From NCBI RefSeq assembly GCF_002742685.1, contig NZ_PEDM01000007.1, forward strand, positions 27,216-91,215: a stretch of DNA of 64,000 nt, in the 5' to 3' direction. A model generated the notes under the pieces. The model was not told the origin of the DNA. It did no database searches and saw only the letters and a program-made list of their open reading frames with translations. The DNA comes from Anoxybacillus flavithermus (GTDB lineage Bacteria; Bacillota; Bacilli; Bacillales; Anoxybacillaceae). The number at the start of each line of letters is the position of its first letter. Position 1 is the stretch's first letter. The translations under genes and the position numbers were made by a program. Below are positions 25,257 to 34,139 of the stretch, piece after piece.

Positions 25257-25439
25257 TTACTGCATACGCATGAGCAAAAGAGTTACAGCGATAAAAAAAA
25301 TAGCAAGACTTCCAAACACGCTTATGCGTTGCTTTAACATTTTTTTTGGTGGATACATGCGCGCTTTATTCAACATAGAAAACGTGGCAATCGTCAAATA
25401 TAAAAAAATTAACCCAATCGTCGCCGTCGCGATGATCAT
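25257..25439 (-). CDS. 60-residue membrane protein, unknown
   Basis: Two hydrophobic helices (about 3-20 and 40-57) joined by a basic loop (NKARMYPPKKMLKQR). A textbook AGGAGG lies seven bases before the ATG. Lies between trpP and hpr, divergent from hpr across a very A/T-rich gap. No family recognised. Confidence 0.65.
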   Translation of the reverse strand: MIIATATIGLIFLYLTIATFSMLNKARMYPPKKMLKQRISVFGSLAIFFIAVTLLLMRMQ

Positions 25440-25572
25440 GTTTGTTCCTCCTAATTCGAAAAGTATATATTTAAATTTATTAAAAAATTCTAATATTTAA
25501 TACTTTATTATTTATTGTTTTACTGGCATAATAAAAGAAAAAAGAAGGAAATATGAAAAAGTGGGTGGAGAG

Positions 25573-26172
25573 ATGAAAAGCACGGAACGACATTATTCTG
25601 TTAAAGAGGCAATGTTATTTAGTCAAAGAGTTGCCCAATTAAGTAAAGCATTGTGGAAATCAATCGAAAAAGATTGGCAACAATGGATTAAACCGTTTGA
25701 CTTAAACATTAACGAGCATCATATTTTATGGATTGCCTACCATTTAAAAGGGGCTTCCATTTCTGAAATCGCAAAGTTTGGCGTTATGCATGTATCGACA
25801 GCATTTAATTTCTCAAAAAAATTAGAGGAACGTGGATTGTTGTCGTTTTCGAAAAAAGAAGATGATAAGCGAAATACGTACATTGAACTGACGGAAAAAG
25901 GAGAAGAGATTTTATTAAAATTAATGGAGTCATATGATCCGAAACGGACGTCTGTTCTTCAAGGAATTCAACCGTTATATGAATTGTACGGTAAATTTCC
26001 AGAAATGTTAGAAATCATGTGTATGATCCGGAATGTGTACGGGGATGATTTCATGGAAATTTTCGAACGTTCTTTTCAAAACATTGAACAAGAGTTTGTT
26101 GAAGAAAATGGGAAGTTAAAAAAGAAAGATGAGCAAAAAGAAGAAGTAGCTTCATTCGTTGAGCGTATGTAA
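25573..26172 (+). CDS. hpr: Transition-state regulator Hpr (ScoC), MarR family
   Basis: DNA-binding repressor of exoprotease and sporulation genes. 199 residues with the highly conserved core [38 protein letters not shown] (winged-helix recognition) and [12 protein letters not shown]. The ATG at 25573 matches the recalled B. subtilis start; GTGGGTGGAG just upstream is a close-set RBS. A 7-codon reading frame with its own RBS overlaps this start (see findings). The end overlaps convergent yhaI by 21 bases. Confidence 0.94.
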   Translation: MKSTERHYSVKEAMLFSQRVAQLSKALWKSIEKDWQQWIKPFDLNINEHHILWIAYHLKGASISEIAKFGVMHVSTAFNFSKKLEERGLLSFSKKEDDKRNTYIELTEKGEEILLKLMESYDPKRTSVLQGIQPLYELYGKFPEMLEIMCMIRNVYGDDFMEIFERSFQNIEQEFVEENGKLKKKDEQKEEVASFVERM

Positions 26173-26493
26173 TAAACGTTGAAACTCTGCCATAAGCGGA
26201 ACGAATAGCTGTTGTTGTTTTAACGCGTCAATCGTCTCGGCAAGTGGAAGGTTCGGATGAAGCGCACTCGCAAACTGTGTAAAAAGCGAGGTGAAGATGA
26301 CGAAACCTTCCTCTTTTTGTTGTTTATATTGCTCGCTTAATTGTTCGCAAAGGTGTAATATACTTTCCACTTCCTCTTTCGTCAAGCCATAGCGGATGAC
26401 GAGTGAGTAAAACGGCTTTTTTTCCGGTGCGATCATGTCCAACATGAGTGAGAAATAATACTCGAGTTTTTCAATGCGTTGTTCGATGCTCAT
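26152..26493 (-). CDS. yhaI: DUF1878 protein YhaI
   Basis: A 113-residue helical protein ([20 protein letters not shown] start) of the YhaI/DUF1878 family, next to hpr as in B. subtilis. AAAGGAG precedes the ATG at 26493; the longer frame runs into A/T-rich non-coding sequence. Its last seven codons overlap the end of hpr on the other strand, so the two transcripts are antisense there. Function unknown. Confidence 0.82.
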   Translation of the reverse strand: MSIEQRIEKLEYYFSLMLDMIAPEKKPFYSLVIRYGLTKEEVESILHLCEQLSEQYKQQKEEGFVIFTSLFTQFASALHPNLPLAETIDALKQQQLFVPLMAEFQRLLHTLNE

Positions 26494-26630
26494 CTTTCGA
26501 AACTCCTTTAATGTGATTATGTGTATTATTTTACAGGAATAGTTGTATAAATGAAATGTCGATTGTTGATTTATCAAAAAAATCGTTGTAAAGTAGGGGA
26601 GTAAATACATAAAAACAGGAGGGGAACGGT

Positions 26631-26810
26631 TTGGCGCTTTACTTCATACCCCTTGCGACAGTTGTCCTTTTCATGATTAATCAGCTAACAAATACTCTTT
26701 GTATTCAAAAAGAAATTCCAGAAGAGAAACAGCCAAAAGTATTTCGTACAATTAATGTCCTTATTACGATTTTACTTATTTCTTCCTACATCGAAGTGTT
26801 GTTTGCGTAA
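26631..26810 (+). CDS. 59-residue membrane protein
   Basis: TTG start five bases after AGGAGGGG. The product begins MALYFIPLATVVLFM and has two hydrophobic helices (about 3-18 and 41-58) around a polar loop with IQKEIPEEKQPK. A strong terminator starts right at the stop codon. Unrecognised, but RBS, terminator and hydrophobic pattern agree. Confidence 0.6.
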   Translation: MALYFIPLATVVLFMINQLTNTLCIQKEIPEEKQPKVFRTINVLITILLISSYIEVLFA

Positions 26811-26842
26811 AAAAGCTGACAGCGTCCCTGTCAGCTTTTTTT
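26811..26842. terminator. Terminator between convergent small genes
   Basis: AAAAGCTGACAG and its complement, loop of 5, then a long T-run. Confidence 0.9.
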
Positions 26843-26845
26843 CTT

Positions 26846-26938
26846 TTAGTATAACCAAGCAGCTCCGACGATAATTAATAAAATAAACAACACAACGATT
26901 AACGCAAATCCATTTGCATATCCTACTCCTGCACCCAT
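26846..26938 (-). CDS. YjcZ-family 30-residue sporulation peptide
   Basis: The product starts MGAGVGYANGFALIVVLFIL and ends IIVGAAWLY: a Gly-rich head and one hydrophobic helix, the exact layout of the YjcZ/SscA-type sporulation peptides that occur in many copies in Bacillaceae. GGAGGTG precedes the ATG. Too short for ordinary ORF finding. Spore-coat assembly is the role known for SscA relatives. Confidence 0.85.
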   Translation of the reverse strand: MGAGVGYANGFALIVVLFILLIIVGAAWLY

Positions 26939-27103
26939 AGACGACACCTCCTTTCGTATATGAAGGCGTTGCGACGCTTTGACAATGTATTGTATGTCAA
27001 AAGGGGCAAAAAGGTATGGGCGCAGTTTTGCTTTATTTTAGCTTTCGGAAAAAATATGGTATAGTATGTTTTGTGTACATTTATAGATAGGAGTTGTGAG
27101 AAC

Positions 27104-27937
27104 ATGAAAAAATGGACAGTTGCCATGTCGGCAGCAGCGATGCTTGCGCTTTCGGCTTGTAATAACGGATCGGATGTTGTCGTCGAAACGAAGGAAGGCA
27201 ACATTACAAAAGAAGAATTGTACAACGAAATGAAAGAACGTTACGGCAAAGATGTGTTACGCGATCTTGTACATGAGAAAGTGTTAAGCAAAAAGTTTAA
27301 AGTAACGGATGAGGAGCTAAATAAGGAAATCGAAAATTTAAAAGAGATGTACGGTATGCAATATGATTTAGCGGTGCAACAAAATGGAGAAGAAGCAATT
27401 CGAGACATGGTCAAACTTGATTTGTTGCGCCAAAAAGCAGCGATGGAAGATATTAAAGTGTCAGATGAAGAGTTGAGAAAATATTACAATGAATATAAGC
27501 CGAAAGTGAAAGCAAGTCATATTTTAGTCGCCGATGAAAAGACAGCAAAAGAAATTAAAGGAAAGCTAGAAAAAGGTGAAGACTTTGCGAAATTAGCAAA
27601 AGAATATTCGAAAGATACAGGTTCGGCACAAAATGGTGGCGATTTAGGCTGGTTTGGACCAGGGAAAATGGTCGAAGAGTTTGAAAAGGCAGCGTATGCC
27701 CTAAACGTCGGTGAAATTAGTGATCCAGTTAAAACACAATTTGGATACCATATCATTAAAGTAACGGATAAAGAAAAGAAAAAGTCATTTGATGAAATGA
27801 AAGAAGAAATTGAATTCGAAGTGAAAAAGAGCAAACTTGATACATCGAAAGTACAATCGAAGCTTGACAAACTGATGAAAGAAGCAAATGTAGACATTAA
27901 AGATAAATCGTTAAAAGATGCGTTAAAGAGCGAGTAA
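27104..27937 (+). CDS. prsA: Foldase lipoprotein PrsA
   Basis: Membrane-anchored chaperone and peptidyl-prolyl isomerase that folds exported proteins outside the membrane. 277 residues: signal peptide with lipobox LSAC (lipidated Cys19), N-terminal chaperone part, then a parvulin domain at about 133-225 ([45 protein letters not shown]) and a Lys-rich tail. The ATG at 27104 follows AGGAG and starts the signal peptide. An upstream TATAGT is a plausible -10. Confidence 0.95.
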   Translation: MKKWTVAMSAAAMLALSACNNGSDVVVETKEGNITKEELYNEMKERYGKDVLRDLVHEKVLSKKFKVTDEELNKEIENLKEMYGMQYDLAVQQNGEEAIRDMVKLDLLRQKAAMEDIKVSDEELRKYYNEYKPKVKASHILVADEKTAKEIKGKLEKGEDFAKLAKEYSKDTGSAQNGGDLGWFGPGKMVEEFEKAAYALNVGEISDPVKTQFGYHIIKVTDKEKKKSFDEMKEEIEFEVKKSKLDTSKVQSKLDKLMKEANVDIKDKSLKDALKSE

Positions 27938-27945
27938 TAATGACG

Positions 27946-27978
27946 AAAGAAGGTGTCCCATGCGGACACCTTCTTTTT
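27946..27978. terminator. Bidirectional terminator between prsA and hit
   Basis: AAAGAAGGTGTCC and its complement, loop CATGC, T-run; its far edge touches the stop of hit. Confidence 0.9.
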
Positions 27979-28396
27979 ACAGGGCTTGTTTGATTTGTGT
28001 GGCAATATGTTGCAAGTCATCAAACGTATAGTTGCTTTGATTTGATTTCCATACCGCCCCGAAGCCGTCACCTTTACCGTATCGTGGAATGATGTGCATA
28101 TGATAATGAAAAACCGTTTGGCCTGCAATTTCCCCGTTATTGCTTAAAATATTGATGCCTTCTGGGGAAAACTGTTCACGAATCGCATTGGCGATTGTAG
28201 GAACAACTTCAAATACACGTTGGGCAAGCTCAGGTGTTAACTCATAAATATTTTCTTTATGTACTTTTGGTACGACAAGCGTATGCCCTTTCGTCACTTG
28301 ACTAATGTCTAAAAAGGCAATGACATGATCATTTTCAAATACTTTTGCACAAGGAATGTCGCCGCTTATAATTTTGCAAAAAATACAGTCGCTCAT
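27977..28396 (-). CDS. hit: HIT-family nucleotide hydrolase (HinT-like)
   Basis: Purine nucleotide phosphoramidase-type protein, 139 residues. Catalytic triad His97-X-His99-X-His101 in VFHYHMHIIP. Zinc-type Cys4 and Cys7 in the SDCIFCKI start. KGHTLVVPKVH is the other family segment. Divergent from ecsA, as in B. subtilis. Confidence 0.93.
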   Translation of the reverse strand: MSDCIFCKIISGDIPCAKVFENDHVIAFLDISQVTKGHTLVVPKVHKENIYELTPELAQRVFEVVPTIANAIREQFSPEGINILSNNGEIAGQTVFHYHMHIIPRYGKGDGFGAVWKSNQSNYTFDDLQHIATQIKQAL

Positions 28397-28459
28397 GATG
28401 ACGCCACCTTTCTTTCCATTTTGTCTTTATTTTACCACACGATTGTCGTTTCGAAAAAC

Positions 28460-28735
28460 GGAAAGAGCAGGATGCGCATCGCATCCTGCCCATTGAAGAG
28501 GGAGCTTCATGATTACGTGTCTTTTGGGAACACCTCATTTACGAGTAGAGTCAGTTACGCGTTTGTGAGTACGACGTTGTTCAAGATGACCATCCCCTTT
28601 TTCAGGGAGTGTTTTCGTTGTTACAGGCTAGCTAATGTGCGGCCCGTAGACACCTCATTTCATCGTTTTCTTGAACTTGCTTTGTTGCTCACTGCGACTT
28701 GCTACTTGCTACTTGTTTGTCCCTCTTCGCTACTT
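28460..28735 (-). ncRNA. Candidate structured RNA in the hit-ecsA gap
   Basis: This 410-base gap has no credible protein gene. It holds nested complementary segments: GTGAG/CTCAC (28565-28569 with 28688-28692), GTTCAAG/CTTGAAC (28579-28585 with 28670-28676), ATGA/TCAT (28586-28589 with 28660-28663), GTGT/ACAC (28609-28612 with 28650-28653), and an inner CCCCT/AGGGA hairpin near 28593-28608. They nest in order, giving one long arm. On the minus strand it ends in a 10-bp GC-rich hairpin (28467-28489) followed by TCTTTCCGTTTTT. A -10-like TATGAT near 28737 could start it. The decamer AAATGAGGTG (minus) occurs twice. Confidence 0.5.
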
Positions 28736-28806
28736 ATCATAACCCGTTTTTCTTTTCATTATTCATTTGTTAAAATAAAAAATAATGATGTAAAGAAAGG
28801 AAAGCG

Positions 28807-29553
28807 ATGATGGCACTATTACAAGTTCAGCATATATTCGGTGGCTATACGAACCAAAATATTTTAGATGACGTATCGTTTACCGTGCAAAAAGGGGAAG
28901 CTGTTGCGCTAATCGGGTTAAATGGAGCAGGAAAAAGCACGACGATTAAACATATTATCGGATTGATGCAACCGCGCAAAGGATCGATTACGATCAACGA
29001 CATAACGTTTCAAGATGACCCGGAACAATATCGGGCACAATTTACATACATTCCGGAAATGCCTGCGTTGTACGAAGAATTAACACTTGAAGAACATTTA
29101 CGCCTAACTGCCATGGCGTATGGTGTACGTGATGAGGAATATGAACAGCGTGTACCAAAATTATTGAAGGCGTTTCGACTTGAGAAAAAATTAGGGGCGT
29201 TTCCTGCGTTTTTTTCCAAAGGAATGAAACAAAAAGTGATGATTATGTGCGCTTTTTTAGTGGATGCTCCGCTTTATATTATTGATGAACCGTTTGTTGG
29301 ATTAGATCCGCTCGCCATTCAAGCGTTGCTTCAGCTCATTGAGGAGAGAAAAAAGGAGGGAGCGGGCATTTTGATGTCAACGCATATTTTAGCAACGGCT
29401 GAGCGATATTGTGATTCATTCGTCATTTTACATAACGGACAAGTAAAAGCAACAGGGTCATTGCCAACGCTTCAAGAACAGCTACATATGCCCGATGCGA
29501 CGTTAGATGATATATATATCGAATTAACGAAGGAAGAGATGAACGATGATTGA
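28807..29553 (+). CDS. ecsA: ABC transporter ATPase EcsA
   Basis: ATPase of the Ecs exporter, which in B. subtilis affects secretion, intramembrane proteolysis and competence. 248 residues: Walker A GLNGAGKS (37-44), a weak signature FSKGMKQK, Walker B LYIIDEP and switch STHILATAE. AAAGGAAAG supplies the RBS; a second ATG directly follows the first. The last eight bases overlap ecsB. Confidence 0.93.
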   Translation: MMALLQVQHIFGGYTNQNILDDVSFTVQKGEAVALIGLNGAGKSTTIKHIIGLMQPRKGSITINDITFQDDPEQYRAQFTYIPEMPALYEELTLEEHLRLTAMAYGVRDEEYEQRVPKLLKAFRLEKKLGAFPAFFSKGMKQKVMIMCAFLVDAPLYIIDEPFVGLDPLAIQALLQLIEERKKEGAGILMSTHILATAERYCDSFVILHNGQVKATGSLPTLQEQLHMPDATLDDIYIELTKEEMNDD

Positions 29554-30730
29554 TGGACAGCAGGTATGGAAAAAACGAATGATTGCTCATCTTGCTGAAG
29601 TGAGACGGTACGGTCGATATATGTTCAATGACCATTTGTTGCTCGTCTTATTTATCGGAATCGGGGCAAGTGCGGTATTTTATAAGCGAGCAGTTGATGA
29701 ACTAACGTCGTTTCCTTACGCGGTCGTTGCTGCGCTTCTGCTCGCTTTTGCAGTGACACAAGGTGGAGTGCGGACGCTTGTCAAAGAAGCGGATGCGTTG
29801 TTTCTTCTTCCGGTGGAAAGACGGCTTCGTCCTTATTTTTGGCGCGCGGCAGGATATAGTTTTTTTCTTCATTTGTATGTTTCGCTCATCGTCTTCGTCG
29901 TTCTTTTGCCCCTTCACGTGAAGTTTTCAACGCAGCCACTCTCAGTTGTCGTGATGGCAATTGCATTATTAACAGGGTGGAATACGTTCGTTCAATGGCA
30001 AGAGGAGGCACGAATCGGGCGAGATCGCTTTCACACATTCGTTCGCTTTTTAGTAAATGTGACGTTGTTTTATTTTTTATTATTGAAACAATATGTATGG
30101 ATGCTTGTCCCTTTATTGTTTATGGTTATCATTGCGCTTGATGTGGAGCGAAAAGGAAAAGAGAACGCAATCCAATGGGAGCAGTTGCTTGCGAATGAAC
30201 GAAAGCGAATGCAAGCATTTTATCGGCTCGCACATGCGTTTGTCGATGTTCCACACATCAAACATACAGTCAAAAAACGAACGTGGCTTCGGTTCTTTTT
30301 CCGTTTACTTGATGGTTTCCATATGCGACCGTATACGTATTTGTATGCACGCACCTTTTTCCGTGCAGGCGACTATTTCGGCTTGTTCGTTCGCCTAACA
30401 GCGATCGGTAGCGTCTTTATTTTTACGTTACCTCGCGGTGTGGAGTGGTTCGCTCTTTTGTGTGCTTATGCCACAGCTATTCAACTGCTTTCGATGCATT
30501 CGTATCACCGAGGCCATCCGATTTTGTTTCTTTATCCGTTGACGCCTGCTGAGGCGCATCGGTCGTTCATGCGCGTGTTACTTGCTATTGGGATGAGCCA
30601 AGCGCTTATTTTTGCGATGGTTGCATATATCGCTCACGGCGTTTTTGTTATGTTATGGACGTTTTTTATTGTTTTCGTCTGTTATGTCGCGGTGATGTTT
30701 TATGTGGGAAGAAAACGAGAAGCGGATTAA
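29546..30730 (+). CDS. ecsB: ABC transporter permease EcsB
   Basis: Membrane partner of EcsA, 394 residues. Two membrane blocks (about 38-145 and 265-390) flank a basic cytoplasmic part (ERKGKENAIQWEQLLANERKR). GAAGAGATG within ecsA provides the RBS. The third gene of the B. subtilis operon, ecsC, is absent; convergent yhaA follows. Confidence 0.9.
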   Translation: MIDGQQVWKKRMIAHLAEVRRYGRYMFNDHLLLVLFIGIGASAVFYKRAVDELTSFPYAVVAALLLAFAVTQGGVRTLVKEADALFLLPVERRLRPYFWRAAGYSFFLHLYVSLIVFVVLLPLHVKFSTQPLSVVVMAIALLTGWNTFVQWQEEARIGRDRFHTFVRFLVNVTLFYFLLLKQYVWMLVPLLFMVIIALDVERKGKENAIQWEQLLANERKRMQAFYRLAHAFVDVPHIKHTVKKRTWLRFFFRLLDGFHMRPYTYLYARTFFRAGDYFGLFVRLTAIGSVFIFTLPRGVEWFALLCAYATAIQLLSMHSYHRGHPILFLYPLTPAEAHRSFMRVLLAIGMSQALIFAMVAYIAHGVFVMLWTFFIVFVCYVAVMFYVGRKREAD

Positions 30731-30749
30731 AACGGCTTCTCGTCTTTTT
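30715..30749. terminator. Terminator shared by ecsB and yhaA
   Basis: ACGAGAAGC/GCTTCTCGT stem containing the ecsB stop in its loop; T-run on the plus strand. Confidence 0.75.
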
Positions 30750-31917
30750 TCATATAACTGATCGCTGTAAGACCAAGCGTTTTTGCTGCAATAAGCATCG
30801 CACGTTCATCAAAATCAAATTTCGGATGATGGTGCGGATAGGCGATCGTTGTTGTTTCGGCTTTTGCACCTGTAAAGAAAAACGTTCCTTTTACATGTTG
30901 TAAATAATAAGCGAAGTCTTCCCCGCCCATATGTGGCTGAATTTCAACGACATCGGTTACATCTTCTATTTCACGAGCGGTAGCGATGAGAAATTTCGTT
31001 TCTTCTTCATGGTTTACAACGGGCGGATAGCCGCGCATATACGTGTATTCGTACGTACAACCGTTGGCGATGCAAGTTCCTTTGACAATTTGTTCAATTT
31101 CTCTTTCAATGTCATTGCGCACTTGTTCAGAAAATGTGCGCACCGTCCCGACTAATGTCGCGCGATCAGCGATCACGTTAAATGCGTTGTCGGAAACGAA
31201 AGAGCCGATCGAAACAACAGCAGGTTCAAGCGGATCGACGCGTCGGCTGACGATTTGCTGTAAATGCAGGACAAGCTGTGATGCGGTAACGATCGCATCT
31301 TTCGTTTTGTGAGGTTCTGCCCCATGACCGCCAGAACCTTGAATAATGATTTGAAAGCGGTCTGCAGCTGCCATGATCGGTCCTGTACGATATTGAATGA
31401 CGCCTGTCGGCTCTGTTGCCCATAAATGTGTGCCAAAAATCGCATCCACTCCTTCTAAACAACCGTCCTCAATCATCGCTTTTGCTCCACCTGGTGCATA
31501 TTCTTCTGCATGTTGATGAATGCAAACGATCGTGCCGCTCCAATGCTCGCGCAATTCGTAAAGCGCTTTGGCAAGAACAAGTAGTGTGGCAGTATGACCA
31601 TCGTGTCCACATGCGTGCATGACACCTGGAATTTTTGATTTATATGGCACATCTTTTTCATCTTGAATCGGAAGAGCATCGAAGTCCGCCCGAAGTGCCA
31701 CCGTTTTTCCGCCTTGTTGGCCATGAATGGTGGCGACTACTCCATTTCCTCCGACATTTGTTCGAACAGGAATGCCGAGTTGTTTATAGTAATTCGCAAT
31801 ATACGCGGCTGTTTTATACTCTTGAAACGATAGCTCAGGATGTTGATGGAAATGACGACGAATCGCTACCATGTCGTCGTAATATTCGTGAAGTTTAGTA
31901 AATAACAACGTTTTCAT
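30727..31917 (-). CDS. yhaA: M20-family amidohydrolase YhaA
   Basis: Zinc-dependent aminoacylase-type hydrolase of 396 residues. Metal-site motifs HACGHDGHTA, HQHAEE and HMGGEDFAYY are visible; HGAEPHKTKDAI marks the dimerisation lid. The ATG at 31917 follows AAAGGACGG; the longer frame covers the divergent promoter region. The natural substrate is not known; relatives cleave N-acyl amino acids or hippurate. Confidence 0.9.
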   Translation of the reverse strand: MKTLLFTKLHEYYDDMVAIRRHFHQHPELSFQEYKTAAYIANYYKQLGIPVRTNVGGNGVVATIHGQQGGKTVALRADFDALPIQDEKDVPYKSKIPGVMHACGHDGHTATLLVLAKALYELREHWSGTIVCIHQHAEEYAPGGAKAMIEDGCLEGVDAIFGTHLWATEPTGVIQYRTGPIMAAADRFQIIIQGSGGHGAEPHKTKDAIVTASQLVLHLQQIVSRRVDPLEPAVVSIGSFVSDNAFNVIADRATLVGTVRTFSEQVRNDIEREIEQIVKGTCIANGCTYEYTYMRGYPPVVNHEEETKFLIATAREIEDVTDVVEIQPHMGGEDFAYYLQHVKGTFFFTGAKAETTTIAYPHHHPKFDFDERAMLIAAKTLGLTAISYMKKDEKPF

Positions 31918-31954
31918 ATGCACCGTCCTTTCTGTTTTTTCCATTATACCATCG

Positions 31955-31983
31955 TTGACAAACGTCCGAAAACAATGTAATAT
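31955..31983 (+). promoter_or_regulatory. SigA promoter of the rhodanese gene
   Basis: TTGACA (31955-31960), 17-base spacer, TAATAT (31978-31983). A minus-strand TATAAT within the same stretch suggests an overlapping divergent promoter for yhaA. Confidence 0.78.
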
Positions 31984-32012
31984 ACCCATATACGTATTTA
32001 GGAGGAGAACAT

Positions 32013-32381
32013 ATGGGCACATGGATCAATGTTGTTTTCATTATTTTACTCATTTACTTTGTTGCGACGAAAATGTTGCCGACAAAAGGTGTCGAACATA
32101 TCACGCCCGATGAGTTAAAAAGCAAACTAAAAGAAACGAAAAACCGTCAATTCATCGATGTGCGCACACCAGCAGAATATCGCTCGCGCAACATTCGTCA
32201 GTTTAAAAACATTCCCCTTCATGAGCTATCCGTCAAATTGAACGAACTTGATCGGGAAAAAGAAACGATTGTTATTTGCCAAAGCGGCATGCGCAGCAAT
32301 CAAGCAGCAAAAATATTAGTGAAAAATGGTTTTAAGCGCGTTGTCAATGTGCGCGGCGGCATGAACGCTTGGAACGACTAA
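32013..32381 (+). CDS. Membrane-anchored rhodanese-like protein
   Basis: A 122-residue protein with one N-terminal helix (about 5-20) and a rhodanese domain. FIDVRTPAEYRSRNI and the active-site loop CQSGMRS (Cys89) fit a sulfurtransferase that carries persulfide. RBS AGGAGGAG six bases upstream. Substrate unknown. Monocistronic, ending at a terminator. Confidence 0.85.
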   Translation: MGTWINVVFIILLIYFVATKMLPTKGVEHITPDELKSKLKETKNRQFIDVRTPAEYRSRNIRQFKNIPLHELSVKLNELDREKETIVICQSGMRSNQAAKILVKNGFKRVVNVRGGMNAWND

Positions 32382-32408
32382 AGGCTGACGACATGTCAGC
32401 CTTCTTTT
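32381..32408. terminator. Bidirectional terminator
   Basis: AAGGCTGAC/GTCAGCCTT stem, loop of 5, T-rich flank, between the rhodanese gene and hmoB. Confidence 0.82.
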
Positions 32409-32902
32409 ACAACCGTATATGTTGTCACGTAAGATGGACGCGGGAAAATGGATCGTTGTTGATCTATTCCTTCTTCTGTGCCGCGTTTTTGATGCGCTTT
32501 TTCATACGCTTTTGATTGTTGCCAACGGCGAAAGGCACTTTCGTCTTCCCACATCGTCATAATGACGTACGTATCGCTTTTTAACGGACGTAAGACGCGA
32601 ATGGCGACAAATCCTGGTTCTTGTTCAATTAAGCGCGCCCGCTGTTGAAACCGATGTTCAAATAGCGGTCTTCCTTCATCGGTGACCGGAATGTTATTAC
32701 ACACGACAAACGTCCCTCCGAATGATCCAACAGCATCAAGCACTTCATACGGACGCGGCTCATGAAAGACGCTTTTTCCTTCCGTCTCATGAATGAGCAT
32801 TCCGTTTTCCTCATCGCATACGAGCAACATTTGCTCACCCGGATATTGACTGCGCAATCGTTGTAAATAGTCGATCGTACCATTTGTCATAAATACGTAC
32901 AC
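32396..32902 (-). CDS. hmoB: Heme-degrading monooxygenase HmoB (YhgC)
   Basis: Opens heme to release iron; 168 residues, two ferredoxin-like halves. The C-terminal ABM domain holds NNIPVTDEGRPLFEHRF, PGFVAIRVLRP and MTMWEDESAFRRWQQS; the N-terminal half is the HmoB-specific extension. The GTG at 32902 is preferred to an ATG six bases upstream: GGAGGGG is then six bases away and the length matches recalled B. subtilis HmoB. It stands before hemEHY, fitting heme balance. Confidence 0.88.
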   Translation of the reverse strand: MYVFMTNGTIDYLQRLRSQYPGEQMLLVCDEENGMLIHETEGKSVFHEPRPYEVLDAVGSFGGTFVVCNNIPVTDEGRPLFEHRFQQRARLIEQEPGFVAIRVLRPLKSDTYVIMTMWEDESAFRRWQQSKAYEKAHQKRGTEEGIDQQRSIFPRPSYVTTYTVVKEG

Positions 32903-33088
32903 GAACATCCCCTCCTTTCATTCGTTGCTCATATTTTACCACTTTCTTTTCTTCTTGGCGATTTCATGAACGTTGCGTATTATTACTACCCAGACGGTGA
33001 AAAAATCGGTATAGTTGTGTTAGTGGAAACAAATGAGTTATTTCGCTACACTATAATATAAGTGATTACATAATGTGAAAGGATGGAC

Positions 33089-34132
33089 ATGATGATTAAA
33101 AACGATACATTTTTACGCGCTTGTCGCGGAGAAGCGACAGAATACGTTCCAGTTTGGTATATGAGACAAGCAGGACGTTCACAACCAGAATATCGGGCTT
33201 TAAAAGAAAAATATTCCCTTTTTGAAATTACTCATCAACCAGAGCTATGTGCGTACGTGACACGTTTGCCTGTCGAACAATATAACGTCGATGCGGCGAT
33301 TCTTTACAAAGATATTATGTCACCGCTTCCAGCTATCGGGGTTGACGTCGATATTAAAGCGGGGATTGGTCCGGTCATTGCGAATCCGATTCGCTCTCTT
33401 GCCGATGTCGAACGTCTCGGTGAAATCGACCCAGAACATGATGTACCGTACGTCCTTGAAACGATTCGAATATTAACGAAAGAGCAACTGACTGTTCCGC
33501 TCATCGGTTTTGCAGGTGCACCGTTTACTTTAGCAAGCTATATGATTGAAGGTGGACCATCAAAAAACTATAACAAAACGAAAGCGTTTATGTATGCCGA
33601 GCAAAAAGCATGGTTTGCCCTTATGGATAAGTTGGCAGATATGACGATTCGCTACGTGAAAGCGCAAATTCGCGCCGGTGCAAGCGCCATTCAAATTTTT
33701 GATTCTTGGGTTGGCGCTGTCAATGTTTCTGATTATCGCCAATTTATTAAACCGACGATGGAGCGTATTTTTACAGCGCTTCGTGACGAAAACGTTCCGC
33801 TTATTATGTTCGGTGTTGGGGCAAGCCATTTAGCGAAAGAATGGCATGATTTGCCGCTTGACGTGGTCGGTTTAGATTGGCGCTTATCCATTCGTGAAGC
33901 GAGGGACATGGGACTTACAAAAGCGTTACAAGGCAATTTAGACCCAGCCGTATTGCTTGCGCCATGGGAAGTCATTGAAGCGCGCGTGAAACAAATTTTA
34001 GATGAAGGCATGGCGCATGAAGGTGGATACGTATTTAACTTAGGGCACGGCATTTTCCCACAAATCAAGCCGGAGACGTTAAAACGACTTACAGCATTTA
34101 TTCACGATTATTCAGCAAAAAGAAAAGGATGA
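33089..34132 (+). CDS. hemE: Uroporphyrinogen decarboxylase
   Basis: Decarboxylates uroporphyrinogen III to coproporphyrinogen III. 347 residues with [16 protein letters not shown] near the N-terminus (catalytic Arg region), [13 protein letters not shown] and [19 protein letters not shown] supplies the RBS; three in-frame ATGs cluster, and 33089 or 33092 fit its spacing. First gene of hemEHY. A TATAAT at 33052-33057 is the likely -10. Confidence 0.96.
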   Translation: MMIKNDTFLRACRGEATEYVPVWYMRQAGRSQPEYRALKEKYSLFEITHQPELCAYVTRLPVEQYNVDAAILYKDIMSPLPAIGVDVDIKAGIGPVIANPIRSLADVERLGEIDPEHDVPYVLETIRILTKEQLTVPLIGFAGAPFTLASYMIEGGPSKNYNKTKAFMYAEQKAWFALMDKLADMTIRYVKAQIRAGASAIQIFDSWVGAVNVSDYRQFIKPTMERIFTALRDENVPLIMFGVGASHLAKEWHDLPLDVVGLDWRLSIREARDMGLTKALQGNLDPAVLLAPWEVIEARVKQILDEGMAHEGGYVFNLGHGIFPQIKPETLKRLTAFIHDYSAKRKG

Positions 34133-34139
34133 ATAAACG

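Noticed and set aside
28440..28760. T-box, 6S, RNase P or tmRNA identity for the hit-ecsA RNA
   Set aside because: None of the invariant sequences of these classes was found by eye; a covariance search is needed to rule out a divergent 6S RNA.
28325..28810. 161-codon plus-strand frame in the hit-ecsA gap
   Set aside because: Low-complexity translation, no RBS, and it crosses the hairpins of the candidate RNA.
32966..33061. 31-codon frame (MNVAYYYYPDG start) before hemE
   Set aside because: Reads like protein but has no RBS and ends in the hemE -10 region. It may be a relic: B. subtilis has pbpF near this place, but no similarity could be shown.
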